Shown piece after piece: positions 52,001-64,000 of a stretch of 64,000 bases of DNA. This stretch comes from Acanthacorydalis orientalis. Taxonomy: Eukaryota > Arthropoda > Insecta > Megaloptera > Corydalidae. The position numbers and the translations under genes are program-made. How positions within the stretch are numbered: the first letter of the stretch is position 1; each line of letters begins with the position of its first letter. The notes beneath the pieces are model-generated. The model had not been told where the DNA came from. It ran no database searches and worked only from the letters and a program-made list of their open reading frames with translations. Where the stretch lies: NCBI GenBank assembly GCA_034766995.1, contig CM068314.1, forward strand, positions 22,424,126-22,488,125, written 5' to 3'.

Positions 52001-55000
52001 TTGGGCAAAATAAGGCCATTTTGGCAAATAATCGGATCGAATCGCACACCACTTCATAGATAATTTCAAGACGCATCTAACGATATACGACATTACCCAT
52101 CTCGCACTTAATTTCGACTACTTATAGCCGAAAAACTGGTTGAAAAAAGGGTTTTTTGGGCAAAATAAGGCCATTTTGGCAAATAATCGGATCGAATCGC
52201 ACACCACTTGATAGATAATTTCAAGACGCATCTAACGATATACGACATTACCCATCTCGCACTTAATTTCGACTACTTATAGCCGAAAAACTGGCTGAAA
52301 AAAGGGTTTTTTGGGCAAAATAAGGCCATTTTGGCAAATAATCGGATCGAATCGCACACCACTTGATAGATAATTTCAAGACGCATCTAACGATATACGA
52401 CATTACCCATCTCGCACTTAATTTCGACTACTTATAGCCGAAAAACTGGTTGAAAAAAGGGTTTTTTGGGCAAAATAAGGCCATTTTGGCAAATAATCGG
52501 ATCGAATCGCACACCACTTGATAGATAATTTCAAGACGCATCTAACGATATACGACATTACCCATCTCGCACTTAATTTCGACTACTTATAGCCGAAAAA
52601 CTGGTTGAAAAAAGGGTTTTTTGGGCAAAATAAGGCCATTTTGGCAAATAATCGGATCGAATCGCACACCACTTGATAGATAATTTCAAGACGCATCTAA
52701 CGATATACGACATTACCCATCTCGCACTTAATTTCGACTACTTATAGCCGAAAAACTGGTTGAAAAAAGGGTTTTTTGGGCAAAATAAGGCCATTTTGGC
52801 AAATAATCGGATCGAATCGCACACCACTTGATAGATAATTTCAAGACGCATCTAACGATATACGACATTACCCATCTCGCACTTAATTTCGACTACTTAT
52901 AGCCGAAAAACTGGTTGAAAAAAGGTTTTTTTGGGCAAAATAAGGCCATTTTGGCAAATAATCGGATCGAATCGCACACCACTTGATAGATAATTTCAAG
53001 ACGCATCTAACGATATACGACATTACCCATCTCGCACTTAATTTCGACTACTTATAGCCGAAAAACTGGTTGAAAAAAGGGTTTTTTGGGCAAAATAAGG
53101 CCATTTTGGCAAATAATCGGATCGAATCGCACACCACTTGATAGATAATTTCAAGACGCATCTAACGATATACGACATTATCCATCTCGCACTTAATTTC
53201 GACTACTTATAGCCGAAAAACTGGTTGAAAAAAGGGTTTTTTGGGCAAAATAAGGCCATTTTGGCAAATAATCGGATCGAATCGCACACCACTTGATAGA
53301 TAATTTCAAGACGCATCTAACGATATACGACATTACCCATCTCGCACTTAATTTCGACTACTTATAGCCGAAAAACTGGTTGAAAAAAGGGTTTTTTGGG
53401 CAAAATAAGGCCATTTTGGCAAATAATCGGATCGAATCGCACACCACTTGATAGATAATTTCAAGACGCATCTAACGATATACGACATTATCCATCTCGC
53501 ACTTAATTTCGACTACTTATAGCCGAAAAACTGGTTGAAAAAAGGGTTTTTTGGGCAAAATAAGGCCATTTTGGCAAATAATCGGATCGAATCGCACACC
53601 ACTTGATAGATAATTTCAAGACGCATCTAACGATATACGACATTACCCATCTCGCACTTAATTTCGACTACTTATAGCCGAAAAACTGGTTGAAAAAAGG
53701 GTTTTTTGGGCAAAATAAGGCCATTTTGGCAAATAATCGGATCGAATCGCACACCACTTGATAGATAATTTCAAGACGCATCTAACGATATACGACATTA
53801 CCCATCTCGCACTTAATTTCGACTACTTATAGCCGAAAAACTGGTTGAAAAAAGGGTTTTTTGGGCAAAATAAGGCCATTTTGGCAAATAATCGGATCGA
53901 ATCGCACACCACTTGATAGATAATTTCAAGACGCATCTAACGATATACGACATTACCCATCTCGCACTTAATTTCGACTACTTATAGCCGAAAAACTGGT
54001 TGAAAAAAGGGTTTTTTTGGGCAAAATAAGGCCATTTTGGCAAATAATCGGATCGAATCGCACACCACTTGATAGATAATTTCAAGACGCATCTAACGAT
54101 ATACGACATTACCCATCTCGCACTTAATTTCGACTACTTATAGCCGAAAAACTGGTTGAAAAAAGGGTTTTTTGGGCAAAATAAGGCCATTTTGGCAAAT
54201 AATCGGATCGAATCGCACACCACTTGATAGATAATTTCAAGACGCATCTAACGATATACGACATTACCCATCTCGCACTTAATTTCGACTACTTATAGCC
54301 GAAAAACTGGCTGAAAAAAGGGTTTTTTTGGGCAAAATAAAGCCATTTTGGCAAATAATCGGATCGAATCGCACACCACTTGATAGATAATTTCAAGACG
54401 CATCTAACGATATACGACATTATCCATCTCGCACTTAATTTCGACTACTTATAGCCGAAAAACTGGTTGAAAAAAGGGTTTTTTGGGCAAAATAAGGCCA
54501 TTTTGGCAAATAATCGGATCGAATCGCACACCACTTGATAGATAATTTCAAGACGCATCTAACGATATACGACATTACCCATCTCGCACTTAATTTCGAC
54601 TACTTATAGCCGAAAAACTGGTTGAAAAAAGGGTTTTTTGTGCAAAATAAGGCCATTTTGGCAAATAATCGGATCGAATCGCACACCACTTGATAGATAA
54701 TTTCAAGACGCATCTAACGATATACGACATTACCCATCTCGCACTTAATTTCGACTACTTATAGCCGAAAAACTGGTTGAAAAAAGGGATTTTTTGGGCA
54801 AAATAAGGCCATTTTGGCAAATAATCGGATCGAATCGCACACCACTTGATAGATAATTTCAAGACGCATCTAACGATATACGACATTACCCATCTCGCAC
54901 TTAATTTCGACTACTTATAGCCGAAAAACTGGTTGAAAAAAGGGTTTTTTGGGCAAAATAAGGCCATTTTGGCAAATAATCGGATCGAATCGCACACCAC

Positions 55001-55500
55001 TTGATAGATAATTTCAAGACGCATCTAACGATATACGACATTACCCATCTCGCACTTAATTTCGACTACTTATAGCCGAAAAACTGGTTGAAAAAAGGGT
55101 TTTTTGGGCATAATATGGCCATTTTGGCAAATAATCGGATCGAATCGCACACCAGGTTATAGATAATTTCAAGACGCATCTAACGATATACGACATTACC
55201 CATCTCGCACTTAATTTCGACTACTTATAGCCGAAAAACTGGTTGAAAAAAGGGTTTTTTGGGCAAAATAAGGCCATTTTGGCAAATAATCGGATCGAAT
55301 CGCACACCACTTGATAGATAATTTCAAGACGCATCTAACGATATACGACATTACCCATCTCGCACTTAATTTCGACTACTTATAGCCGAAAAACTGGTTG
55401 AAAAAAGGGTTTTTTGGGCATAATATGGCCATTTTGGCAAATAATCGGATCGAATCGCACACCACTTGATAGATAATTTCAAGACGCATCTAACGATATA
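40001..55500 (-). repeat. Satellite A array, right arm, middle part with higher-order variant blocks
   Basis: Units stay near 155 bp, with recurring marker variants. The ggcataatatgg form occurs as doublets 310-311 bp apart at 40061/40371, 42854/43164, 45025/45335, 48128/48438 and 55110/55420, with a single at 44250. In most doublets the first member is followed by ccaggttatag. A second marker, attagctatttcgtac, occurs at 40301, 43094, 44180 and 46817. Other markers are acattatccatc (several between 43870 and 54420) and ggctgaaaaaag, in some units with taaagcc (49994, 50461, 54338). No coding capacity is seen. Confidence 0.95.
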
Positions 55501-58500
55501 CGACATTACCCATCTCGCACTTAATTTCGACTACTTATAGCCGAAAAACTGGTTGAAAAAAGGGTTTTTTGGGCAAAATAAGGCCATTTTGGCAAATAAT
55601 CGGATCGAATCGCACACCACTTGATAGATAATTTCAAGACGCATCTAACGATATACGACATTACCCATCTCGCACTTAATTTCGACTACTTATAGCCGAA
55701 AAACTGGTTGAAAAAAGGGTTTTTTGGGCAAAATAAGGCCATTTTGGCAAATAATCGGATCGAATCGCACACCACTTGATAGATAATTTCAAGACGCATC
55801 TAACGATATACGACATTACCCATCTCGCACTTAATTTCGACTACTTATAGCCGAAAAACTGGTTGAAAAAAGGGTTTTTTGGGCAAAATAAGGCCATTTT
55901 GGCAAATAATCGGATCGAATCGCACACCACTTGATAGATAATTTCAAGACGCATCTAACGATATACGACATTACCCATCTCGCACTTAATTTCGACTACT
56001 TATAGCCGAAAAACTGGTTGAAAAAAGGGTTTTTTGGGCAAAATAAGGCCATTTTGGCAAATAATCGGATCGAATCGCACACCACTTGATAGATAATTTC
56101 AAGACGCATCTAACGATATACGACATTACCCATCTCGCACTTAATTTCGACTACTTATAGCCGAAAAACTGGTTGAAAAAAGGGTTTTTTGGGCAAAATA
56201 AGGCCATTTTGGCAAATAATCGGATCGAATCGCACACCACTTGATAGATAATTTCAAGACGCATCTAACGATATACGACATTACCCATCTCGCACTTAAT
56301 TTCGACTACTTATAGCCGAAAAACTGGTTGAAAAAAGGGTTTTTTGGGCAAAATAAGGCCATTTTGGCAAATAATCGGATCGAATCGCACACCACTTGAT
56401 AGATAATTTCAAGACGCATCTAACGATATACGACATTACCCATCTCGCACTTAATTTCGACTACTTATAGCCGAAAAACTGGTTGAAAAAAGGGTTTTTT
56501 GGGCAAAATAAGGCCATTTTGGCAAATAATCGGATCGAATCGCACACCACTTGATAGATAATTTCAAGACGCATCTAACGATATACGACATTACCCATCT
56601 CGCACTTAATTTCGACTACTTATAGCCGAAAAACTGGTTGAAAAAAGGGTTTTTTGGGCAAAATAAGGCCATTTTGGCAAATAATCGGATCGAATCGCAC
56701 ACCACTTGATAGATAATTTCAAGACGCATCTAACGATATACGACATTACCCATCTCGCACTTAATTTCGACTACTTATAGCCGAAAAACTGGTTGAAAAA
56801 AGGGTTTTTTTGGGCAAAATAAGGCCATTTTGGCAAATAATCGGATCGAATCGCACACCACTTGATAGATAATTTCAAGACGCATCTAACGATATACGAC
56901 ATTACCCATCTCGCACTTAATTTCGACTACTTATAGCCGAAAAACTGGTTGAAAAAAGGGTTTTTTTGGGCAAAATAAGGCCATTTTGGCAAATAATCGG
57001 ATCGAATCGCACACCACTTGATAGATAATTTCAAGACGCATCTAACGATATACGACATTACCCATCTCGCACTTAATTTCGACTACTTATAGCCGAAAAA
57101 CTGGTTGAAAAAAGGGTTTTTTGGGCAAAATAAGGCCATTTTGGCAAATAATCGGATCGAATCGCACACCACTTGATAGATAATTTCAAGACGCATCTAA
57201 CGATATACGACATTACCCATCTCGCACTTAATTTCGACTACTTATAGCCGAAAAACTGGTTGAAAAAAGGGTTTTTTGGGCAAAATAAGGCCATTTTGGC
57301 AAATAATCGGATCGAATCGCACACCACTTGATAGATAATTTCAAGACGCATCTAACGATATACGACATTACCCATCTCGCACTTAATTTCGACTACTTAT
57401 AGCCGAAAAACTGGTTGAAAAAAGGGTTTTTTGGGCAAAATAAGGCCATTTTGGCAAATAATCGGATCGAATCGCACACCACTTGATAGATAATTTCAAG
57501 ACGCATCTAACGATATACGACATTACCCATCTCGCACTTAATTTCGACTACTTATAGCCGAAAAACTGGTTGAAAAAAGGGTTTTTTGGGCAAAATAAGG
57601 CCATTTTGGCAAATAATCGGATCGAATCGCACACCACTTGATAGATAATTTCAAGACGCATCTAACGATATACGACATTACCCATCTCGCACTTAATTTC
57701 GACTACTTATAGCCGAAAAACTGGTTGAAAAAAGGGTTTTTTGGGCAAAATAAGGCCATTTTGGCAAATAATCGGATCGAATCGCACACCACTTGATAGA
57801 TAATTTCAAGACGCATCTAACGATATACGACATTACCCATCTCGCACTTAATTTCGACTACTTATAGCCGAAAAACTGGTTGAAAAAAGGGTTTTTTGGG
57901 CAAAATAAGGCCATTTTGGCAAATAATCGGATCGAATCGCACACCACTTGATAGATAATTTCAAGACGCATCTAACGATATACGACATTACCCATCTCGC
58001 ACTTAATTTCGACTACTTATAGCCGAAAAACTGGTTGAAAAAAGGGTTTTTTGGGCAAAATAAGGCCATTTTGGCAAATAATCGGATCGAATCGCACACC
58101 ACTTGATAGATAATTTCAAGACGCATCTAACGATATACGACATTACCCATCTCGCACTTAATTTCGACTACTTATAGCCGAAAAACTGGTTGAAAAAAGG
58201 GTTTTTTGGGCAAAATAAGGCCATTTTGGCAAATAATCGGATCGAATCGCACACCACTTGATAGATAATTTCAAGACGCATCTAACGATATACGACATTA
58301 CCCATCTCGCACTTAATTTCGACTACTTATAGCCGAAAAACTGGTTGAAAAAAGGGTTTTTTGGGCAAAATAAGGCCATTTTGGCAAATAATCGGATCGA
58401 ATCGCACACCACTTGATAGATAATTTCAAGACGCATCTAACGATATACGACATTACCCATCTCGCACTTAATTTCGACTACTTATAGCCGAAAAACTGGT

Positions 58501-61500
58501 TGAAAAAAGGGTTTTTTGGGCAAAATAAGGCCATTTTGGCAAATAATCGGATCGAATCGCACACCACTTGATAGATAATTTCAAGACGCATCTAACGATA
58601 TACGACATTACCCATCTCGCACTTAATTTCGACTACTTATAGCCGAAAAACTGGTTGAAAAAAGGGTTTTTTGGGCAAAATAAGGCCATTTTGGCAAATA
58701 ATCGGATCGAATCGCACACCACTTGATAGATAATTTCAAGACGCATCTAACGATATACGACATTACCCATCTCGCACTTAATTTCGACTACTTATAGCCG
58801 AAAAACTGGTTGAAAAAAGGGTTTTTTGGGCAAAATAAGGCCATTTTGGCAAATAATCGGATCGAATCGCACACCACTTGATAGATAATTTCAAGACGCA
58901 TCTAACGATATACGACATTACCCATCTCGCACTTAATTTCGACTACTTATAGCCGAAAAACTGGTTGAAAAAAGGGTTTTTTGGGCAAAATAAGGCCATT
59001 TTGGCAAATAATCGGATCGAATCGCACACCACTTGATAGATAATTTCAAGACGCATCTAACGATATACGACATTACCCATCTCGCACTTAATTTCGACTA
59101 CTTATAGCCGAAAAACTGGTTGAAAAAAGGGTTTTTTGGGCAAAATAAGGCCATTTTGGCAAATAATCGGATCGAATCGCACACCACTTGATAGATAATT
59201 TCAAGACGCATCTAACGATATACGACATTACCCATCTCGCACTTAATTTCGACTACTTATAGCCGAAAAACTGGTTGAAAAAAGGGTTTTTTGGGCAAAA
59301 TAAGGCCATTTTGGCAAATAATCGGATCGAATCGCACACCACTTGATAGATAATTTCAAGACGCATCTAACGATATACGACATTACCCATCTCGCACTTA
59401 ATTTCGACTACTTATAGCCGAAAAACTGGTTGAAAAAAGGGTTTTTTGGGCAAAATAAGGCCATTTTGGCAAATAATCGGATCGAATCGCACACCACTTG
59501 ATAGATAATTTCAAGACGCATCTAACGATATACGACATTACCCATCTCGCACTTAATTTCGACTACTTATAGCCGAAAAACTGGTTGAAAAAAGGGTTTT
59601 TTGGGCAAAATAAGGCCATTTTGGCAAATAATCGGATCGAATCGCACACCACTTGATAGATAATTTCAAGACGCATCTAACGATATACGACATTACCCAT
59701 CTCGCACTTAATTTCGACTACTTATAGCCGAAAAACTGGTTGAAAAAAGGGTTTTTTGGGCAAAATAAGGCCATTTTGGCAAATAATCGGATCGAATCGC
59801 ACACCACTTGATAGATAATTTCAAGACGCATCTAACGATATACGACATTACCCATCTCGCACTTAATTTCGACTACTTATAGCCGAAAAACTGGTTGAAA
59901 AAAGGGCTTTTTGGGCAAACTAAGGCCATTTTGGCAAATAATCGGATCGAATCGCACACCACTTGATAGATAATTTCAAGACGCATCTAACGATATACGA
60001 CATTACCCATCTCGCACTTAATTTCGACTACTTATAGCCGAAAAACTGGTTGAAAAAAGGGTTTTTTGGGCAAAATAAGGCCATTTTGGCAAATAATCGG
60101 ATCGAATCGCACACCACTTGATAGATAATTTCAAGACGCATCTAACGATATACGACATTACCCATCTCGCACTTAATTTCGACTACTTATAGCCGAAAAA
60201 CTGGTTGAAAAAAGGGTTTTTTTGGGCAAAATAAGGCCATTTTGGCAAATAATCGGATCGAATCGCACACCACTTGATAGATAATTTCAAGACGCATCTA
60301 ACGATATACGACATTACCCATCTCGCACTTAATTTCGACTACTTATAGCCGAAAAACTGGTTGAAAAAAGGGTTTTTTGGGCAAAATAAGGCCATTTTGG
60401 CAAATAATCGGATCGAATCGCACACCACTTGATAGATAATTTCAAGACGCATCTAACGATATACGACATTACCCATCTCGCACTTAATTTCGACTACTTA
60501 TAGCCGAAAAACTGGTTGAAAAAAGGGTTTTTTGGGCAAAATAAGGCCATTTTGGCAAATAATCGGATCGAATCGCACACCACTTGATAGATAATTTCAA
60601 GACGCATCTAACGATATACGACATTACCCATCTCGCACTTAATTTCGACTACTTATAGCCGAAAAACTGGTTGAAAAAAGGGTTTTTTGGGCAAAATAAG
60701 GCCATTTTGGCAAATAATCGGATCGAATCGCACACCACTTGATAGATAATTTCAAGACGCATCTAACGATATACGACATTACCCATCTCGCACTTAATTT
60801 CGACTACTTATAGCCGAAAAACTGGTTGAAAAAAGGGTTTTTTGGGCAAAATAAGGCCATTTTGGCAAATAATCGGATCGAATCGCACACCACTTGATAG
60901 ATAATTTCAAGACGCATCTAACGATATACGACATTACCCATCTCGCACTTAATTTCGACTACTTATAGCCGAAAAACTGGTTGAAAAAAGGGTTTTTTGG
61001 GCAAAATAAGGCCATTTTGGCAAATAATCGGATCGAATCGCACACCACTTGATAGATAATTTCAAGACGCATCTAACGATATACGACATTACCCATCTCG
61101 CACTTAATTTCGACTACTTATAGCCGAAAAACTGGTTGAAAAAAGGGTTTTTTGGGCAAAATAAGGCCATTTTGGCAAATAATCGGATCGAATCGCACAC
61201 CACTTGATAGATAATTTCAAGACGCATCTAACGATATACGACATTACCCATCTCGCACTTAATTTCGACTACTTATAGCCGAAAAACTGGTTGAAAAAAG
61301 GGTTTTTTGGGCAAAATAAGGCCATTTTGGCAAATAATCGGATCGAATCGCACACCACTTGATAGATAATTTCAAGACGCATCTAACGATATACGACATT
61401 ACCCATCTCGCACTTAATTTCGACTACTTATAGCCGAAAAACTGGTTGAAAAAAGGGTTTTTTGGGCAAAATAAGGCCATTTTGGCAAATAATCGGATCG

Positions 61501-64000
61501 AATCGCACACCACTTGATAGATAATTTCAAGACGCATCTAACGATATACGACATTACCCATCTCGCACTTAATTTCGACTACTTATAGCCGAAAAACTGG
61601 TTGAAAAAAGGGTTTTTTGGGCAAAATAAGGCCATTTTGGCAAATAATCGGATCGAATCGCACACCACTTGATAGATAATTTCAAGACGCATCTAACGAT
61701 ATACGACATTACCCATCTCGCACTTAATTTCGACTACTTATAGCCGAAAAACTGGTTGAAAAAAGGGTTTTTTTGGGCAAAATAAGGCCATTTTGGCAAA
61801 TAATCGGATCGAATCGCACACCACTTGATAGATAATTTCAAGACGCATCTAACGATATACGACATTACCCATCTCGCACTTAATTTCGACTACTTATAGC
61901 CGAAAAACTGGTTGAAAAAAGGGTTTTTTGGGCAAAATAAGGCCATTTTGGCAAATAATCGGATCGAATCGCACACCACTTGATAGATAATTTCAAGACG
62001 CATCTAACGATATACGACATTACCCATCTCGCACTTAATTTCGACTACTTATAGCCGAAAAACTGGTTGAAAAAAGGGTTTTTTGGGCAAAATAAGGCCA
62101 TTTTGGCAAATAATCGGATCGAATCGCACACCACTTGATAGATAATTTCAAGACGCATCTAACGATATACGACATTACCCATCTCGCACTTAATTTCGAC
62201 TACTTATAGCCGAAAAACTGGTTGAAAAAAGGGTTTTTTGGGCAAAATAAGGCCATTTTGGCAAATAATCGGATCGAATCGCACACCACTTGATAGATAA
62301 TTTCAAGACGCATCTAACGATATACGACATTACCCATCTCGCACTTAATTTCGACTACTTATAGCCGAAAAACTGGTTGAAAAAAGGGTTTTTTGGGCAA
62401 AATAAGGCCATTTTGGCAAATAATCGGATCGAATCGCACACCACTTGATAGATAATTTCAAGACGCATCTAACGATATACGACATTACCCATCTCGCACT
62501 TAATTTCGACTACTTATAGCCGAAAAACTGGTTGAAAAAAGGGTTTTTTGGGCAAAATAAGGCCATTTTGGCAAATAATCGGATCGAATCGCACACCACT
62601 TGATAGATAATTTCAAGACGCATCTAACGATATACGACATTACCCATCTCGCACTTAATTTCGACTACTTATAGCCGAAAAACTGGTTGAAAAAAGGGTT
62701 TTTTGGGCAAAATAAGGCCATTTTGGCAAATAATCGGATCGAATCGCACACCACTTGATAGATAATTTCAAGACGCATCTAACGATATACGACATTACCC
62801 ATCTCGCACTTAATTTCGACTACTTATAGCCGAAAAACTGGTTGAAAAAAGGGTTTTTTGGGCAAAATAAGGCCATTTTGGCAAATAATCGGATCGAATC
62901 GCACACCACTTGATAGATAATTTCAAGACGCATCTAACGATATACGACATTACCCATCTCGCACTTAATTTCGACTACTTATAGCCGAAAAACTGGTTGA
63001 AAAAAGGGTGTTTTGGGGAAAATAAGGCCATTTTGGCAAATAATCGGATCGAATCGCACACCACTTGATAGATAATTTCAAGACGCATCTAACGATATAC
63101 GACATTACCCATCTCGCACTTAATTTCGACTACTTATAGCCGAAAAACTGGTTGAAAAAAGGGTTTTTTGGGCAAAATAAGGCCATTTTGGCAAATAATC
63201 GGATCGAATCGCACACCACTTGATAGATAATTTCAAGACGCATCTAACGATATACGACATTACCCATCTCGCACTTAATTTCGACTACTTATAGCCGAAA
63301 AACTGGTTGAAAAAAGGGTTTTTTGGGCAAAATAAGGCCATTTTGGCAAATAATCGGATCGAATCGCACACCACTTGATAGATAATTTCAAGACGCATCT
63401 AACGATATACGACATTACCCATCTCGCACTTAATTTCGACTACTTATAGCCGAAAAACTGGTTGAAAAAAGGGTTTTTTTGGGCAAAATAAGGCCATTTT
63501 GGCAAATAATCGGATCGAATCGCACACCACTTGATAGATAATTTCAAGACGCATCTAACGATATACGACATTACCCATCTCGCACTTAATTTCGACTACT
63601 TATAGCCGAAAAACTGGTTGAAAAAAGGGTTTTTTTGGGCAAAATAAGGCCATTTTGGCAAATAATCGGATCGAATCGCACACCACTTGATAGATAATTT
63701 CAAGACGCATCTAACGATATACGACATTACCCATCTCGCACTTAATTTCGACTACTTATAGCCGAAAAACTGGTTGAAAAAAGGGTTTTTTGGGCAAAAT
63801 AAGGCCATTTTGGCAAATAATCGGATCGAATCGCACACCACTTGATAGATAATTTCAAGACGCATCTAACGATATACGACATTACCCATCTCGCACTTAA
63901 TTTCGACTACTTATAGCCGAAAAACTGGTTGAAAAAAGGGTTTTTTTGGGCAAAATAAGGCCATTTTGGCAAATAATCGGATCGAATCGCACACCACTTG
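55501..64000 (-). repeat. Satellite A array, right arm, highly homogeneous part
   Basis: About 55 nearly identical 155-bp units in minus orientation. Apart from the T-run switching between 6 and 7 (for example near 56805, 56960, 60228, 61768 and 63476), I see only two clearly altered units: agggctttttgggcaaactaagg near 59905 and agggtgttttggggaaaat near 63005. The array continues past the window. Homogeneity rises with distance from the B junction, the pattern expected of recently or actively homogenised satellite. Confidence 0.96.

Noticed and set aside
1..64000. Naming the species or calling a centromere outright
   Set aside because: None of the three consensus units is one I can assign with confidence, and centromere identity needs CENP-A data; only a general eukaryotic satellite assignment is supported.

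Overview
The window is satellite DNA throughout. I find no credible protein gene, RNA gene or intact mobile element in 64 kb. Three unrelated tandem repeats fill it: satellite A (155-156 bp unit), satellite B (11 bp unit built around the palindrome GTTTAAAC) and satellite C (41 bp unit). None of these periods is a multiple of three and B and C carry stops in every frame, so the short open frames are chance products. Array scale, near-perfect homogeneity and blocks of shared variants point to a nuclear eukaryotic chromosome, in a heterochromatic and possibly pericentromeric or centromeric block. I cannot name the species from the sequence; an invertebrate is only a guess.

Layout: A in plus orientation (1-18418, about 118 units and a partial one); a short non-satellite junction with GC boxes (18419-18533); B plus (18534-26190, about 695 units); a small composite spacer holding a decayed A fragment and a polypyrimidine 41-mer (26191-26428); C plus (26429-31920, about 134 units); a 0.2 kb B-like island where strand polarity flips (31921-32119); C minus (32120-33058, about 22 units); a 100-N assembly gap (33059-33158); B minus (33159-34480, about 120 units); the same junction inverted (34481-34595); and A minus (34596-64000, about 189 units). 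Both A arrays run off the window.

The locus is therefore a large nested inverted repeat, A>B>C> island <C<B<A. The A/B boundary is present twice as a 253-bp perfect inverted copy (18288-18540 and 34474-34726), and the flip is centred near 32020. The right half of the core is about 11 kb shorter than the left and holds the gap, so the assembly probably lacks sequence there. The two A arrays are not mirror copies: the right one has blocks of shared variants (higher-order structure) that the left lacks. That argues against a simple fold-back read artefact.

Working model (inference): inverted satellite arms flank a short strand-switch core, a layout reminiscent in outline of inverted-repeat regional centromeres or of a palindromic heterochromatin block. 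Each A/B boundary carries a GC-box and TATA-like cluster that could be a promoter for satellite transcription. Nothing in the sequence itself proves centromere function.
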